A stretch of DNA of 17,500 nt from NCBI GenBank assembly GCA_012295275.1, contig CM022672.1, forward strand, positions 4,576,443-4,593,942, written 5' to 3'. The translations under genes and the position numbers were made by a program. This document shows, piece by piece, positions 8,439 to 17,275 of this stretch; position 1 is the stretch's first letter; every line of letters begins with the position of its first letter. The DNA comes from Chrysomallon squamiferum. Its lineage: Eukaryota > Mollusca > Gastropoda > Neomphalida > Peltospiridae. The notes under the pieces are model-generated. The model saw nothing but the letters and a program-made list of their open reading frames with translations. It was not told the DNA's origin and did no database searches.

Positions 8439-8922
8439 GGCAAAAGATGATAAATCATTTTAGTTTTAATAATGTTTCAGTCATCATTACTCTTCAGTGT
8501 AAATCCTTTCTTCGAAGTAAAACATTTTCTATTTATTATTTTTCTCTTCAGTTTAAAAAAAAGACATATGGAAAGTAATATAATACTGTAATAAAAAAAA
8601 TATATATATATATAATAATAATAAAAAACAACAAAAAAACAACAAACAAAACAAACCCTGTAATTAATATCATCGGTTTTTCTTAATTACATCGTTAGGT
8701 TTTATTGGAAGCAAATTCACGAATGTTATTATTTTTACCTGAAGTATTAAATGTTGGCCAGACCGGTCAAACTTCTTTAATTACTTCATTAGAGTTTGTT
8801 GAACAAAGTTTAGCTTCGTTATTATTCTTCCATATGTATTCGGTTTCAGTTTTTATTGCAAAATGTATTGAACACAAAATTTTATTTACTTACGTTATTT
8901 AATTTTGATTTGCTTGGATTCG
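8439..8922 (+). repeat. Dispersed repeat copy 2
   Basis: It is collinear with copy 1 at an offset of 564-567 bp: GGCAAAAGATGATAAATCATT (8439), a TCAGTCATCATT..CTTCAGTGTAAAT block, a TATGGAAAGTAATATAATACTGTA block, and CTTAATTACATCGTTAGG (8682-8699). The second submodule TTTAATTACTTCATTAG starts at about 8776, 94 bp later. Private insertions are a TA run and ACAAAAC sequence at about 8600-8655. Base differences and indels are numerous, so the duplication is old. Confidence 0.85.
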
Positions 8923-9196
8923 TTAGATTTCAGGTCAGATGTTTTTCCTATGTGTTATAATTTTCCACAAATTTTTGTGACTAATTGCATATGCTGTTTT
9001 ATCCATTTATCAGTGGACAGTATTATATATGTTTTATTATTTTGCTTTTAGGCTGTGTCATTGTAGTAGTATTGTTAAATTAAATATTAAATTTTTATTT
9101 ATTTTTTGTTACGTATACTGAAAGAAAATTAAATGTGTGGCTTAATTACCAAGTAATGATTTAAACGATAACTGATAAAACATATTCTGGTATGTT
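8923..9196. other. AT-rich unique sequence, nothing recognised
   Basis: No gene, array or further copy of the neighbouring repeat is detectable by eye. Confidence 0.55.
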
Positions 9197-9199
9197 CAT

Positions 9200-9254
<55 letters not shown>

Positions 9255-9255
9255 T
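9197..9255 (+). repeat. (TTTA)n microsatellite
   Basis: About 14 uninterrupted TTTA units. Confidence 0.97.
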
Positions 9256-9840
9256 CACACATATTTAATATAATCAACACGCCATCTTTATTATTAATTT
9301 AATGAATAAATTCATTTAATCATAATCAACATGTCATCATCATTATCAGTGTTATTATAGTCATCACGTCATTTATTATCAGTATCATCTGTTTAGAGTT
9401 TCTCTCATTTCTGTATGAAGAAAAGTAATATTGAAACACAATTTCAACCTTGTCTGAGAAAAGATAATAAAAAAATGATATAAAAAAAAATGTAATATGT
9501 TTGTAATATGTTTATATATATAGTCAATTATTAAAATAGATAAATTAAAACTATATCTCTGAAAATTAAAAATTCCTAAATATTTAACATTTAGAATTGA
9601 GAAAATATAAAAAAATAAAAATAAATAAAAAATTTAAAAACATAAATGTAAATTAATAAATAATTACTCAACTTTTGCCAAAAGTGCATTTCTATCAAAA
9701 TATGTATTTTGGAATCTAAACTTTCAATAATTTTTAATAAAACGAAGAAGAAATTATCAAAAACAAAACGTTTCCACGGTATTGAATAGAAAAATTGACA
9801 GTATTTATTTAACAGTATACATTATGATAAATAAATTGTA
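9256..9840. other. AT-rich DNA with a 52-bp spaced direct repeat
   Basis: TTTAATATAATCAACACGCC (from 9265) recurs in diverged form as TTTAATCATAATCAACATGTC from about 9315, each followed by ATC/ATT triplets. The rest is A/T-rich low-complexity sequence without a gene. Confidence 0.5.
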
Positions 9841-10150
9841 TTTTTAACAATAGAATTTATATTTATAAGAATTAAAAAATTAAACTATGAAAGTTACGAT
9901 TCATCAGTTCAAGTTTAAGCAATGGAAGATGATTAAAAATTTCTGTTTTCACCATGGAAATTATAAACAAAATATTAACTTTTCAACCAATGAAATCGGG
10001 ATTTTATAACTCAACCTTTTTTTTTTAAAGCAAATCTTCAAAACTAGAATTAAGATTCAAAATTAAATTTTCAACAACGGAAATTTGGTTTTAAGAATTA
10101 AATTTTCAGATATCGAAGCATTAAAACACTAACACCATGACACCGAAGAT
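9840..10150 (+). repeat. Very degenerate ~35-bp tandem repeat
   Basis: Similar units of the form TTTTCAACAACGGAAATTTGG occur with TTTTC anchors at about 9946, 9980, 10068 and 10103. Weaker anchors lie at about 9843, 9908 and 10036. The spacing is mostly 32-38 bp, and a T-tract insertion at about 10017-10026 breaks the phase. The anchors and spacing are seen directly. Treating them as one old tandem array is inference. Confidence 0.4.
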
Positions 10151-10159
10151 TCAAGAATT

Positions 10160-10215
10160 AAGTACATAATTTTTTATTTATTTTTTTTTTTTTTATTTTT
10201 TTTTTCATTTATTAA
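10160..10215 (+). repeat. T-rich tract
   Basis: Near-continuous T runs interrupted by A and C. They separate the degenerate array from more complex sequence. Confidence 0.9.
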
Positions 10216-10605
10216 ATTTAATTTTTATCCTTTGCCCTTTTCCTATTTGACATTCACTATCAGTGATTGCTGGTCTAAATCTAAGCTTTAGTGAAGAACC
10301 AATCAACTTGACTTTGCAATTGGCGATGGTTGCATGATCTTCTTGCAATCCCAGATTGTGACGTCGCACCTGAATGCCTTTTATCTGGCTTTTGATGGAA
10401 AAGGAAATTGCACCTTGATAACGTCGATTGTCAGGATTCCTGATTATACTGCAAGCAGCAGCCTGGATTAATCTGTCATGAAAATTAATGGACGACAAAT
10501 TGAAAAGAGCAAGACATATCAAGATGACACGATGATTTAGCGTGGAAGTTCCATTTCTTTAGAGTCAAAGTAATCACAAAATACTCAGAGAAAATTGCCA
10601 AGTTT
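10216..10605. other. Complex segment with an unassigned minus-strand open frame
   Basis: A minus-strand open frame (10205-10522, 105 residues) is unusual here because its translation is not low-complexity: it mixes charged and polar residues, with an NPDNRRYQ stretch near the middle. I recognise no family, and see no clear splice sites, signal peptide or catalytic motif. It could be a decayed transposon or exon fragment, or chance. The DNA is less AT-rich than its flanks and includes TGACGTCG (10358-10365). Confidence 0.25.
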
Positions 10606-10607
10606 AT

Positions 10608-10645
10608 GTAAAAAAAAAAAAAAAAAAAAAAAAAGAAAGAAGAAG
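10608..10645 (+). repeat. Poly-A tract
   Basis: About 24 A bases followed by AAG units. Confidence 0.95.
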
Positions 10646-11043
10646 ATTGAAAAAACTTTAAGAGAAATGATAAAATATAGCCACGGGGGCAAAACGGATA
10701 ATTAGAATAAATACTCGGAACAGTAAATACGAAGAGATCTTTTGATGATGATATCTTGCATTTGTCATTTCTCTGGAATGCATTGCAGTGCTCAGAATAA
10801 GCCAGGAGAAAGAAAAGATGAAGAAGAAGAGCGAATAACAGTAACAAGAACCAAAAAAAAAGAAACTATAAAAAAATGTCGAGGTGATCTTTAAGGGATT
10901 TCATTTCGTAGAAGAAGAAAGAAAGAAAAAAAGCTGAGATTGAAGAAAAATAATACATAATTCTATAGATGTGTCATCTTCCTGTGACAAGTTTTGATTA
11001 GAAGTATCAATACTTTGATGACGGAACAAAGAATATGAATCAG
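10646..11043. other. Purine-rich to mixed unique sequence, no gene
   Basis: It contains AAG-rich patches at 10805-10830 and 10908-10950. A minus-strand open frame overlapping the poly-A is not protein-like. Confidence 0.55.
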
Positions 11044-11127
11044 TGTTTGTTTAACGACACATTTTTGTATTAACCGTTATTAGAAATGATTTTTTGTTAT
11101 GATGAAACCTCAGAAACAAAACAAACT
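11044..11127 (+). mobile_element. Possible mollusc-type repeat fragment
   Basis: GTGTTTGTTTAACGACAC (11043-11060) resembles a motif I remember as highly repeated in gastropod and bivalve genomes (GTTTAACGACAC followed by CACTAGAGCAC in intact copies). The expected continuation is absent. The stretch from GATTTTTTGTTATGATGAAA onward (11088-11127) recurs at 13950-13988. Assignment is from memory and tentative. Confidence 0.35.
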
Positions 11128-11305
11128 AACACTATCATACGTGTTCTCTTACAAACAGTATGTTTCCACTCATAATTCCCAGTAACAACAAATCATATAC
11201 CACAGTATCTGACATCAGTGGTTTTGACGGGAAATGGCCAATGAGTGAAAAACAAAAAATGATGACAAAGAGGAACATCCACTTTTGGGAATTGTCTCTT
11301 GTCCT
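11128..11305. other. Unique sequence before the ATT/GTT array
   Basis: No gene is recognised. Frames opening at 11160 and 11285 run into the array and have no independent support. Confidence 0.5.
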
Positions 11306-11579
11306 TTATTATTATTATTATTATTATTATCATTATTATTATTATTATTATTATTGTTGTTGTTGTTATTATTGGTATTATTATTGTTGTTATTAGTGCT
11401 ATTGCTATTATTATTGTTGTTGCTGTTATTATATTATTATTATTATAATTGTTGTTGTATTGTTATTATTGTTATCATCACCAACATCATCATCATTAAT
11501 ATTATTATTATTATTACTACTATATTATTATTATTACTATATTACTACTTCTACTACCACTACTACTACTACTACTATA

Positions 11580-11611
<32 letters not shown>

Positions 11612-11613
11612 GT
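11306..11613 (+). repeat. ~300-bp (ATT)n/(GTT)n/(ACT)n triplet mosaic
   Basis: ATT blocks alternate with GTT, ATC, ACT and CTA triplets, mostly in one triplet phase, so all three forward frames look open (poly-Leu, Tyr, Ile). A pure ATT block ends it at about 11583-11612. Confidence 0.96.
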
Positions 11614-11740
11614 ATGATTTATTAGACAAGAAGCCTCAGGTCAAGATTTAATTATTGTCATGATCTGTGAATTCACGACTTAAACAGCGTTTATCGATCT
11701 TCCAGTATCTACAAAATTAGAAAGTATTTGTGTCTGTGCG
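11614..11740. other. Short unique sequence
   Basis: Mixed sequence with no recognisable element. Confidence 0.5.
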
Positions 11741-11820
11741 GGTGTGTGTGTGTGTATGTGTATGTGTGTGTGTGGATGTGTGTATGCGTGCTCGCGTGCA
11801 TGTATGTGTATCAGTATATG
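11741..11820 (+). repeat. Interrupted (TG)n array
   Basis: TG units with TATG, GGATG, CGTG and CTCGCG interruptions, alternating purine and pyrimidine for about 80 bp. Confidence 0.94.
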
Positions 11821-11972
11821 TAAAGCTAATATAATATTGATAATAAAAAATGTAAAGTGTTTATATTTGATCCACTTTTGATGTTTAGAACGTTATCATT
11901 TTATAAAATAAAAATTCCTTTATCTATCTCCAAATTTAGTCACCATAATTAACAGTCAAAAAAGGTTAATTT

Positions 11973-11973
<1 letters not shown>
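11821..11973. other. AT-rich unique sequence
   Basis: Nothing recognised. Confidence 0.5.
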
Positions 11974-12036
<63 letters not shown>

Positions 12037-12063
12037 GTAAGAAGAAGAAGAAGAAGAAGAAAT
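11974..12063 (+). repeat. (AAT)n-(AAG)n compound array
   Basis: About 21 AAT units, a single AGT, then about eight AAG units, in register. Confidence 0.97.
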
Positions 12064-12376
12064 AAACGAACAAATAACTAACTAACTAAATAAGTAAATA
12101 CATCGTTCGTTTTCTGTTTGTGTTTTTTCGATCAGAAATATGTTCGTAAATTTTGTTTTATTATCTAAATAACTCACCAAATTTAGAGGCAGTAATTAGT
12201 AAAGCGTGTTTAATATCTTTAAAAACTCACGAAAAATCCAACGTTCTGTCTGAGTTTCTTTCATTAAATGATAAATGGTTTCGCTTCAGTTCTCTTTTTT
12301 GATACCTTTTAAAAGATAATTTTCCACTCCTCTTTATGTATATCGTTTTATTCTGATTAATATTAATCATGATGAT
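12064..12376. other. AT-rich unique sequence, no gene
   Basis: A few AACT/AAAT tetramers lie at 12075-12100. The minus-strand frame at 12227-12442 depends on the following array and has no recognisable motif. Confidence 0.55.
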
Positions 12377-12387
12377 AATAAATAAAA

Positions 12388-12438
<51 letters not shown>

Positions 12439-12452
12439 ACAAACAAACAAAC
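12377..12452 (+). repeat. (AAAT)n-(AAAC)n microsatellite
   Basis: About 15 AAAT units to about 12439, then AAAC units. Confidence 0.97.
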
Positions 12453-12605
12453 TGATATAGTACTACCCACTATTCAAATGTAACTAACTTATGAAAAGAA
12501 GCAGAAGAAAAAATATCGTTTATTAAACAATAATAAATCTCATTCTCTGAAATGAATATTGAAAAAAAAAAAAAAAAGCTCAGAAAGAAAAACAAATGAC
12601 CTTTT
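12453..12605. other. AT-rich unique sequence with an A tract
   Basis: A 16-base A tract lies at about 12561-12577. Nothing else is recognised. Confidence 0.5.
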
Positions 12606-13260
12606 CGAAACGAAATACCGCGCACATTGAGGATTACATGAAAACAAACGTAACATAAAACATAAATATATTGTGTCAGTTCTCCGAGCTACAAAAGCAA
12701 AGTAACGATTTATTTTCGCAAAGATCCGCGCTTCATGCTAGCACTAGTGCTTTTAATGAGGCCAATATAACTCTATCAATAAAGCAAAGAATTATGTCCT
12801 CAAGGGATCACGCTTCTTGGCCATGCAAGTAAAAGCCATAAATGGAAAATAAATGGTTCGCTCGTATCGGCTATCAGCGTTAAATTAGGTCTTGTCATGG
12901 CAGCGGGCTAGAAGCGAGCCGAAGACGGTTTCCAACGCTCTGAGGATCTTCCGTAATGACGAGGAACGCAGCGAAACAGCAAGTCGTAAAGAGCGATTCT
13001 AAGAGATCTATAGGGGAATGGCTCGGCTAAGAGACAAATTTGATTATGGTTTAATGACGTTATCATCAACGTAATTGTGTTTCTTGCCAAGTTTGGGCGC
13101 GCATTGAGTGCTGTTGTATTTGCCTCGAGGTGATAAACCCTTTAAAGTGTGCTCATCTGTGTGTTATTTGAGTCCTCGGCTTTCTTTTCATTACAGTGCT
13201 GTCACCGGCAATAAGAACAAATAGCAGGGTGCTTACACGTTAAACTGTAGCACGTTTGTA
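12606..13260. other. Long complex CpG-bearing island, candidate enhancer
   Basis: This is the longest repeat-free, compositionally balanced stretch of the window, with repeated CpG, for example 12860-13000 and 13096-13125. Visible sites are a perfect palindrome AGCACTAGTGCT (12740-12751), GCCATAAA (12835-12842, a posterior-Hox-type TTTATGGC on the minus strand), and TGATTATGG (13041-13049, close to a Pbx/Hox site). An AT-core cluster TTAATGACGTTATCA..GTAATTG lies at 13051-13077. No frame longer than about 60 residues crosses it and no domain is recognisable. A pyrimidine tract ending CATTACAG (13190-13197) looks like a splice acceptor, but all frames close soon after it. Confidence 0.4.
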
Positions 13261-13334
13261 TAAAAAAAAAAAAAAGAAGAAGAAAAAAAAAGAAGAAGTA
13301 AAACGAAATAAAATAGAAAGAGAGAGAGAGACTG
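13261..13334 (+). repeat. A-rich/AAG/GA purine tract
   Basis: Poly-A with AAG units, ending in a short GA array (about 13318-13331). Confidence 0.9.
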
Positions 13335-13500
13335 ACGTCCATTTGACAAGCAAACACCCGAAAATTACTTCGGCAAACACCGAATAAACCGCACTAATAC
13401 GTTACAGCGACCTCTGTCGTCAGCTTCCGGTAGCGAAATGATGGTAATACAAATGAACATTCCCTTGATATTTTAATAGTAGAAGACGAATGTAATTTTA
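13335..13500. other. Short complex CpG-bearing segment
   Basis: 13332-13440 is again less AT-rich, with a TGACGTCC CRE-like site at about 13333-13340 and several CpG. It may be the distal part of the 12606-13260 island, cut off by the purine tract. Confidence 0.35.
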
Positions 13501-13502
13501 AA

Positions 13503-13585
13503 TTTTTTTTTTTTTTTTTTTTTTTTTAAAGTTAAAAAAAAATACTAAAAAAAAAATTAAAAAAAAAAAATAATACTAAAAAAAA
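13503..13585. repeat. Poly-T/poly-A inverted tracts
   Basis: About 25 T (13503-13527) followed by A tracts at 13535-13572. A T-A hairpin is possible, similar in form to 7425-7540. Confidence 0.92.
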
Positions 13586-13949
13586 TTGTTTTCAAATAGT
13601 TTTCAAAATTACCGGTGTTTGGTTGTTGTTTTTTTTCCTCTCTTTTTGATTTGAACAGTAAATAATTGGTTCTCATTTTGCTTTCACTGAAATCAAATGA
13701 AATTTGATTAAATAATTAGTTTTTATGTATTCATCTATTTTTGAAAAATAATAATAAAATAAAATAATAATTTGTGCACATATATCTTAAAATCAAAATT
13801 AATTTATTTTTTCCTCTTTTTTTTTTTCTTCACAGAATGGTTTCGTATTAATGTTAGATTTTGTTATTAATTTCATTAGGCCGTGATACATCCTTTAAAT
13901 TAAAAAAAAAAAAAAAAAAAAGAGTAAAAATAAAATCCCCAAAATGTTT
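13586..13949. other. AT-rich low-complexity DNA, no gene
   Basis: T- and A-tracts, AAAT/AAT patches and an A tract at 13902-13920. No sustained non-repetitive frame. Confidence 0.6.
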
Positions 13950-13988
13950 GATTTTTGTTATTATGAAATCTCAGAAACAAAACAAATT
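13950..13988 (+). repeat. 39-bp element shared with 11088-11127
   Basis: GATTTTTGTTATTATGAAAT then CTCAGAAACAAAACAAATT matches 11088-11127 with a few substitutions and one indel. This copy abuts a (TA)n run, whereas the other continues into unique sequence. Confidence 0.65.
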
Positions 13989-13990
13989 AT

Positions 13991-14180
13991 GTGTATATAT
14001 ATATATATATATAAAAACAAAACAACAAACAAACGAAAAAAAAAATACCACAAACAAAATAACCTCCCAAAATAAAACAAAGAAAAACAAAACATGAAAC
14101 AAACAAACAAAAAACTGGAACAACACCACCAATACAGTAAAAGTATATATATAGATATATATATCTATATATATATAACA
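13991..14180. repeat. (TA)n, AAAC-rich tract and a 32-bp AT palindrome
   Basis: TA units (13993-14012) are followed by about 100 bp of AAAC/CAAAA low-complexity sequence. A perfect 32-bp palindrome then spans 14144-14175, built of TA runs around a GATATATATATC centre, which could extrude as a cruciform. Frames on both strands here are repeat translations. Confidence 0.85.
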
Positions 14181-14460
14181 CTTGAAGGCGAAAGATAAAG
14201 AGAGAAAAAGAAGAAAATGATGATGATACAATAACCACCAAGTGTGATTTCGTTTTATCACTGTTCACAGGGAATATGTTTATAATTTAAACATCCATAA
14301 AGTAAATAGATGATTTATCTGGAATCATTTATTAAAAGGAAATATATATCTATAAATAAATAAATAAATAAGAAGTAAATTAACAAGCCGATAAACAAAC
14401 AAACAAAAATTGAACTGTAACAAATTATAAAACAGAATTTTTCTCTAAATTCTCTCACAA
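14181..14460. other. AT-rich sequence with (AAAT)n patch
   Basis: Short AAAT (14353-14371) and AAAC (14393-14406) runs lie within AT-rich sequence. No gene. Confidence 0.6.
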
Positions 14461-14850
14461 CGAAGTCATTTATTTGTTATAAAAATCAAATAAATCGAAA
14501 TACCCAGCGCGTGCCATGAACGCGCGTGCAAATCACTGGGGCGACATCTGGAGTCACGACTCGGAACGTTTTGCCCATTTTGGCTGATAATAACTGTCTC
14601 ATTTCTGGTTAATACGCATCTATAATCAAAGCCAGCTAAATACGCGAGCGACCGCACGCCAGTCCCAGGACGGCACTTGACAATTATCTATCGTCTGAAT
14701 TATCACATCCGCTGAACTCTTCAGTTTAGATCTTTAGCACGTAGCTAACCACCATTTAATTTGTTATTCAGTTGTCGCCCTTTTTTAATGTGGAATTAAA
14801 GCCACTGAAGCCGATGTTTGTGTATTAGTTAGCATTAAACGGAATAGAAG
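14461..14850. other. CpG-rich complex island, candidate conserved non-coding element
   Basis: 14500-14680 has clustered CpG, including GCGCGTGC twice (from 14507 and 14522) and an octamer-like GTGCAAAT at 14526-14533. ATTA/TAAT cores (for example about 14683, 14699, 14756 and 14795) dot the 3' part. A 63-residue minus-strand frame crosses the CpG-rich part without a recognisable domain. The abrupt rise in complexity between AT-rich flanks is the main evidence. Confidence 0.35.
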
Positions 14851-15000
14851 GATTTGTTTATTTGTTTATTTATCTTCTTTTTTTTTTAAATTAAAATTAC
14901 TATCTATTTTATTTTTCTTTATCTCTTTCTTTTTATTTTATTTTATTTTATTTAGTTTTTTTTAGATTTTTATTTATTATTATTTTTTTTTTTTTGGTAT
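14851..15000 (+). repeat. T-rich tract with TTTA/TTTTA repeats
   Basis: TTTA, TTTTA and T homopolymer runs form a continuous low-complexity block. Confidence 0.88.
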
Positions 15001-15364
<364 letters not shown>

Positions 15365-15495
15365 CTTTCTCAATCTCTTTATCATTATTACCATAATCAT
15401 CTTTTAAATTTTAAATCTCTTACTTCATGCTGGCATCCTTGGCAACAAGAACAGCTGCAAGATTTTCTTTCATTTTTTTTTTTTTTTTTTTTTTT
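15365..15495. other. Short unique sequence ending in poly-T
   Basis: Mixed sequence to 15470, then a T tract of about 22 bases (15474-15495). Confidence 0.7.
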
Positions 15496-15828
15496 ACCTC
15501 GTTAATTACCCATCGCTTCAGCTCTCGTACGTAGAGACAGGTATTTATTTACCTGAGTCGATACCTGACTTTTAATGATCAACTATTTTACCTGCTACTC
15601 GCCATTTAATGATGAACATTGTCGACTGATTTCAGACAGTGTATCTCCAATAATTACACCTGTGATCTCTTATAGCGTCCAATTTGGCAAATGGCGGCTA
15701 ACGTTTTGATTAAAGTGAGGAGGTATCGATTGGCAAACATTTCCATTACTGTGAACATAATAAACAGCGACAAGTGTGGAGATATAGCTTTGAGTGTGCG
15801 CCTTAGACAGACATACAGACAGAGAAAG

Positions 15829-15831
<3 letters not shown>
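15496..15831. promoter_or_regulatory. Complex island with clustered CAGGTA/CACCTG sites
   Basis: Five E2-box-like sites lie within about 125 bp: CAGGTA (15538-15543), TACCTG (15550-15555), TACCTG (15562-15567), TACCTG (15589-15594) and CACCTG (15657-15662). The first two form an inverted pair around a 6-bp TTTATT spacer. Homeodomain cores TAATTA (about 15502 and 15651) and TTTAATGAT (15571 and 15605) are interleaved. CAGGTA/G is the core bound by Snail- and ZEB-type zinc fingers in animals. No coding frame beyond about 74 residues exists, and that one runs into the GA array. The enhancer call is inference. Confidence 0.4.
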
Positions 15832-15901
<70 letters not shown>

Positions 15902-15909
15902 AGAGAGAC
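15832..15909 (+). repeat. (GA)n microsatellite
   Basis: About 32 GA units ending in GAAAAGAGAGAG. It is complementary to the CT array at 15252-15332. Confidence 0.97.
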
Positions 15910-15937
15910 TGTTAGAAATTTGTTTTATTGTTACTAT

Positions 15938-15938
15938 A

Positions 15939-16005
<67 letters not shown>

Positions 16006-16215
16006 ATTATTGTCGTTGTTGTTGTTGATGTTGTTATTATGTTTACTGTTGTTGTTGATGTTGTATTATGATTATTATTGTTGTTTCTTTTATTATTTCT
16101 ATTACTGTTATTAATATCATCATCATCATCATCATCATCACTATTATTATTATTGCTGCTATTCTTCTTCTTCTTTTTATTGTTGTTGTCGTTGCTGCTG
16201 CTGCTGCTGTTGCTG
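15938..16215 (+). repeat. (ATT)n mosaic with GTT, ATC, TTC and CTG blocks
   Basis: About 19 ATT units to about 16002 are followed in register by GTT/GTC/GAT triplets, an ATC block (16115-16140), TTC (16161-16174) and a CTG block (16191-16215). Poly-Leu and Asn/Ser/Asp frames on the two strands are array translations. Confidence 0.96.
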
Positions 16216-16738
16216 TAGTATTTCATGACACATACTTTACTGTCTGTGGACAAAAAATCCATGTTAAAGATTAGCTGGTTACGGCTTTGTCTAACGGCGA
16301 GAAAGTCCTGATTTTCTATCTCAGATGATGATAATGATTCACCAGAGCGCACAGAAATATGAATGACACCTACTAATCGCTAATATTAAAACGTGTGGAC
16401 CCGATACCGTTATGCAAGACATTAACCGTTAGTTTGACATGAAAGTTGCAGCCGTCGTTCTCTGCTGCCTAATACCGTTATGTAAGGCACTAATAGTTAT
16501 TACCTTACTACAGCTGCTATCATACGTGCTTGTAATTACAACTTGTTACAGTATTTATGCAATGTTTTTACAAGGACACTCACAGAGATAAAAATAGATC
16601 ACCGTTTAAGGAGACGTAACAGACCAGCGATTTATGAATATAATATTATTTTATAAATGAATGAAATATTATGAGTTACTCGTTGAAAATATTAAATAAT
16701 ATTTTTATGTTGAATCTGGACCGTAATTACAAATATAT
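16216..16738. other. Unique segment with a diverged ~30-bp direct repeat
   Basis: A block starting GATACCGTTATGCAAG (16403-16432) recurs as AATACCGTTATGTAAG (16471-16500), about 23 of 30 positions identical, 68 bp apart. A perfect palindrome TTGTAATTACAA lies at 16530-16541. 16230-16620 is less AT-rich than its flanks. No gene is recognised. Confidence 0.5.
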
Positions 16739-16743
16739 ACGAA

Positions 16744-16760
16744 TTATTGTTATTATTATT

Positions 16761-16831
<71 letters not shown>
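16744..16831 (+). repeat. (ATT)n-(ATC)n-(ATT)n array
   Basis: A central block of about 12 ATC units between ATT runs, all in the same phase. Confidence 0.97.
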
Positions 16832-17090
16832 GTAAATATGTATTTAATAAATATGTAAATGTATACCACATTTAATGAAATACTACAACAGCAGCAGCAA
16901 CGACAACAACATTATATAATAAATACTGTAATCGTTTTCAGTTTCTTTCAGATTTTTTTTCACTTAAATTATATAATTTTTTACATTTATATTTGTTTGA
17001 CAGTTTCCTTGTGTGTCTTTTTCAAGCTATTTCTACAAGCAGTTATATCTTTCAGAAGTTGCGAAAATATAAAAAAGATAAAAATAGAAT
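16832..17090. other. AT-rich unique sequence
   Basis: A short CAG/CAA triplet patch lies at 16884-16911. Nothing else is recognised, and the open frames here are short and without motifs. Confidence 0.55.
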
Positions 17091-17275
17091 AAATAAACTG
17101 AAAGAGAAGAATGTAGAAAGAAAGCAAGAGAAAGAAAGAAAAAGAAACAAAAATGAAACAAAAAGAAAAGGAAGAAAAAAAGTGATATGGGTTCACATTA
17201 CGAGAAGGAAAGAAGAAAAAGGGACAGAAAAGGGAAGAAAAAACCGAAATAAACAGAAACTGACAAGAAGATGAT
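17091..17275 (+). repeat. Degenerate polypurine tract
   Basis: About 185 bp overwhelmingly A and G (AAAG, GAAA, AGGA units), broken near 17180-17200 by a short mixed stretch. It gives Lys/Arg/Glu-rich open frames on + and Phe/Ser-rich ones on -, typical of purine tracts rather than genes. Confidence 0.85.

Noticed and set aside
9197-9255. Regular repeats considered as a CRISPR array
   Set aside because: Pure TTTA units with no spacers; the genome is eukaryotic. The 35-bp array at 6726-7055 also lacks unique spacers between conserved repeats.
11285-11617. 110-residue Leu/Tyr/Ile frame resembling a membrane protein
   Set aside because: The hydrophobicity comes from ATT and GTT triplets, and three frames are open at once.
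13180-13240. Splice acceptor-like pyrimidine tract ending CATTACAG
   Set aside because: All three frames after it close within about 45 bases and no donor follows.
15912-16352. 146-residue minus-strand open frame with Asn, Ser, Asp and Ile runs
   Set aside because: Mostly the ATT/ATC/GTT array; the short non-repetitive N-terminal part has no domain.
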